DNA of 64,000 nucleotides. Source: Eubacterium sp. AF22-9 (GTDB lineage Bacteria > Bacillota > Clostridia > Lachnospirales > Lachnospiraceae). The DNA is taken from the NCBI GenBank assembly GCA_003458705.1, contig QRVH01000004.1, positions 1-64,000 on the forward strand. The letters run 5' to 3'. Positions 62,771 to 64,000 of the stretch are shown here, piece after piece; position 1 is the stretch's first letter, and every line of letters begins with the position of its first letter. The translations under genes were made by a program, and so were the position numbers. The notes below the pieces were generated by a model, which worked only from the letters and a program-made list of their open reading frames with translations, had not been told where the DNA came from and ran no database searches.

Positions 62771-64000
62771 TTAATATGCCTTACCCCAGTAAACCATAGC
62801 CTTAGCAGGCTTACCACAGCATACGCACACATCACTTAACTTCTCCTGTGCAAATGGCATACATCTTGATGTACATGTAGTATCTTCCTTAATCTTGTCC
62901 TCACAAGCCTGGTCTCCACACCACATAGCCTTGATGAATCCAGCCTTATTAGCTGCTGTATCCTTGAATTCATCATAATTAAGAGCTGTGTATGTATGAG
63001 CATCTCTGTGAGCTCTTGCTCTCTCAAGCATATCCTTCTGGATAGTATCAAGAATCTCAGGAATCTTGTCCGCAAGCTCATTGATAGATACAGTAATCTT
63101 TTCTCTTGTATCACGACGAACGATAACAGCCTGATTAGCCTCGATATCTCTTGGTCCCATCTCAACTCTTACAGGGATACCACGCATCTCCTGCTCAGAG
63201 AACTTCCAGCCTGGATTCTTATCTGAATCATCAACCTTAACACGAAGTCCTGCTGCCTTAAGAGCCTGGCCAACTTCATAAGCCTTGTCAAGAACGCCTG
63301 CCTTCTTCTGCATAATAGGAATAACATCAACCTGAACAGGTGCTACCTTAGGTGGAAGCACAAGTCCTGAATCATCACCGTGAGTCATGATAACAGCACC
63401 GATAAGTCTTGTTGTTGTTCCCCATGAAGTCTGGTGAACATATTTTAACTTATTATCCTTGTCTGTGTACTGGATACCAAATGCTTTGGCAAATCCATCA
63501 CCAAAGTTATGGCTTGTACCTGACTGAAGGGCCTTACCATCATGCATAAGCGCCTCGATAGTATAAGTAGCCTCTGCTCCTGCAAACTTCTCCTTATCAG
63601 TCTTACGTCCCTTAATTACAGGAATTGCAAGAACTTCCTCACAGAAGTCAGCGTAAAGGTTAAGCATCTGCTGTGTACGTGCCTCAGCCTCTTCTGCTGT
63701 AGCATGTGCTGTATGGCCTTCCTGCCATAAGAACTCTCTTGAACGAAGGAATGGTCTTGTCTCCTTTTCCCATCTTACAACTGAACACCACTGGTTATAT
63801 ACCTTTGGTAAATCTCTGTATGACTGTATCTCATCTTTATAGAAATCACAGAAAAGTGTCTCTGATGTAGGTCTTACACACATTCTTTCCTGAAGTGGAT
63901 TAAGTCCGCCATAAGTTACCCATGCAACTTCTGGTGCAAATCCTTCTACATGATCCTTCTCAACCTCAAGAAGGCTCTCTGGAATGAACATTGGAAGATA
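62771..64000 (-). CDS. proS: Prolyl-tRNA synthetase, archaeal/eukaryotic-like type (3' part)
   Basis: The gene runs off the end of the window; the reading frame is open to 64000, where [10 protein letters not shown] is read. [43 protein letters not shown] and [13 protein letters not shown] are class II motifs 2 and 3 of the type without the bacterial editing insert. The end has [19 protein letters not shown] and [18 protein letters not shown], the Cys-rich zinc-like tail of the archaeal/eukaryotic-like form. It charges tRNA-Pro. Confidence 0.95.
   Translation of the reverse strand, partial: YLPMFIPESLLEVEKDHVEGFAPEVAWVTYGGLNPLQERMCVRPTSETLFCDFYKDEIQSYRDLPKVYNQWCSVVRWEKETRPFLRSREFLWQEGHTAHATAEEAEARTQQMLNLYADFCEEVLAIPVIKGRKTDKEKFAGAEATYTIEALMHDGKALQSGTSHNFGDGFAKAFGIQYTDKDNKLKYVHQTSWGTTTRLIGAVIMTHGDDSGLVLPPKVAPVQVDVIPIMQKKAGVLDKAYEVGQALKAAGLRVKVDDSDKNPGWKFSEQEMRGIPVRVEMGPRDIEANQAVIVRRDTREKITVSINELADKIPEILDTIQKDMLERARAHRDAHTYTALNYDEFKDTAANKAGFIKAMWCGDQACEDKIKEDTTCTSRCMPFAQEKLSDVCVCCGKPAKAMVYWGKAY

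Noticed and set aside
1-64000. CRISPR arrays, prophage, insertion sequences and rRNA
   Set aside because: No regularly spaced repeats, integrase, capsid or transposase genes with terminal repeats, and no rRNA sequence were seen; the only direct repeats are the four tandem doublings.

Overview
The window looks like a low-GC Gram-positive anaerobe of the Lachnospiraceae, probably of the Lachnospira (Eubacterium) eligens type. The basis is a very large surface PL9 pectate lyase with fibronectin-type domains, an archaeal/eukaryotic-type prolyl-tRNA synthetase with a zinc-like Cys tail, an Rpn-family nuclease, a CotS-like kinase and strong AGGAGG ribosome sites. The genus is an inference from gene content only. 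Most of the window is one very large cell-surface polysaccharide / wall glycopolymer locus.

Layout. (1) 1-5.5 kb: a secreted, cell-anchored pectate lyase (minus strand) whose promoter carries a G8 tract between -35 and -10. (2) 5.8-7.1 kb: an Rpn-type nuclease and tRNA-Leu(UAA). (3) 7.3-25.3 kb: a minus-strand operon starting at a consensus promoter near 25.25 kb. It encodes GDP-D-rhamnose synthesis (manC, gmd, rmd-like), CDP-3,6-dideoxyhexose synthesis (rfbF, rfbG, rfbH) with a thiamine-diphosphate enzyme that suggests a branched sugar, a three-part gtr-like glycosylation set (GtrB-like, GT-C, GtrA), and a dlt-like set (ligase, PLP decarboxylase, carrier protein, MBOAT, SGNH protein). (4) 25.3-47.3 kb: a permease remnant, a sulfatase-fold membrane enzyme, a YidC-like insertase apparently fused to a TagF/TagB-like glycerophosphotransferase, a Wzx-like flippase, LicD, five GT4 glycosyltransferases, two GT-C-like membrane proteins, a second MBOAT/SGNH pair and a Wzm/Wzt-type ABC exporter. 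(5) 47.4-52.4 kb: a MerR-methyltransferase fusion divergent from rfbABDC (dTDP-L-rhamnose), with a shared operator-like palindrome. (6) 52.4-61.3 kb: a minus-strand set with an initiating phosphoglycosyl transferase, PglE/PglF-like UDP-aminosugar enzymes, a GT2 enzyme, a polytopic membrane protein, a PEGA lipoprotein and a CotS-like kinase. (7) 61.4-64 kb: cca on the plus strand and the 3' part of proS on the minus strand.

Together the genes would make at least four kinds of activated deoxy- or amino-sugars, assemble them on lipid carriers, export them by ABC and flippase routes, and decorate the outside polymer with acyl or aminoacyl groups and phosphate-linked substituents.

About a dozen genes carry single-base frame breaks, mostly deletions in short base runs, and four carry perfect tandem duplications of 15, 19, 27 or 43 bp. 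The reading frames resume cleanly with intact motifs after the breaks. This points to consensus errors or very recent mutation rather than old decay; only the amino-acid permease near 25.4-26.0 kb looks like a true remnant.
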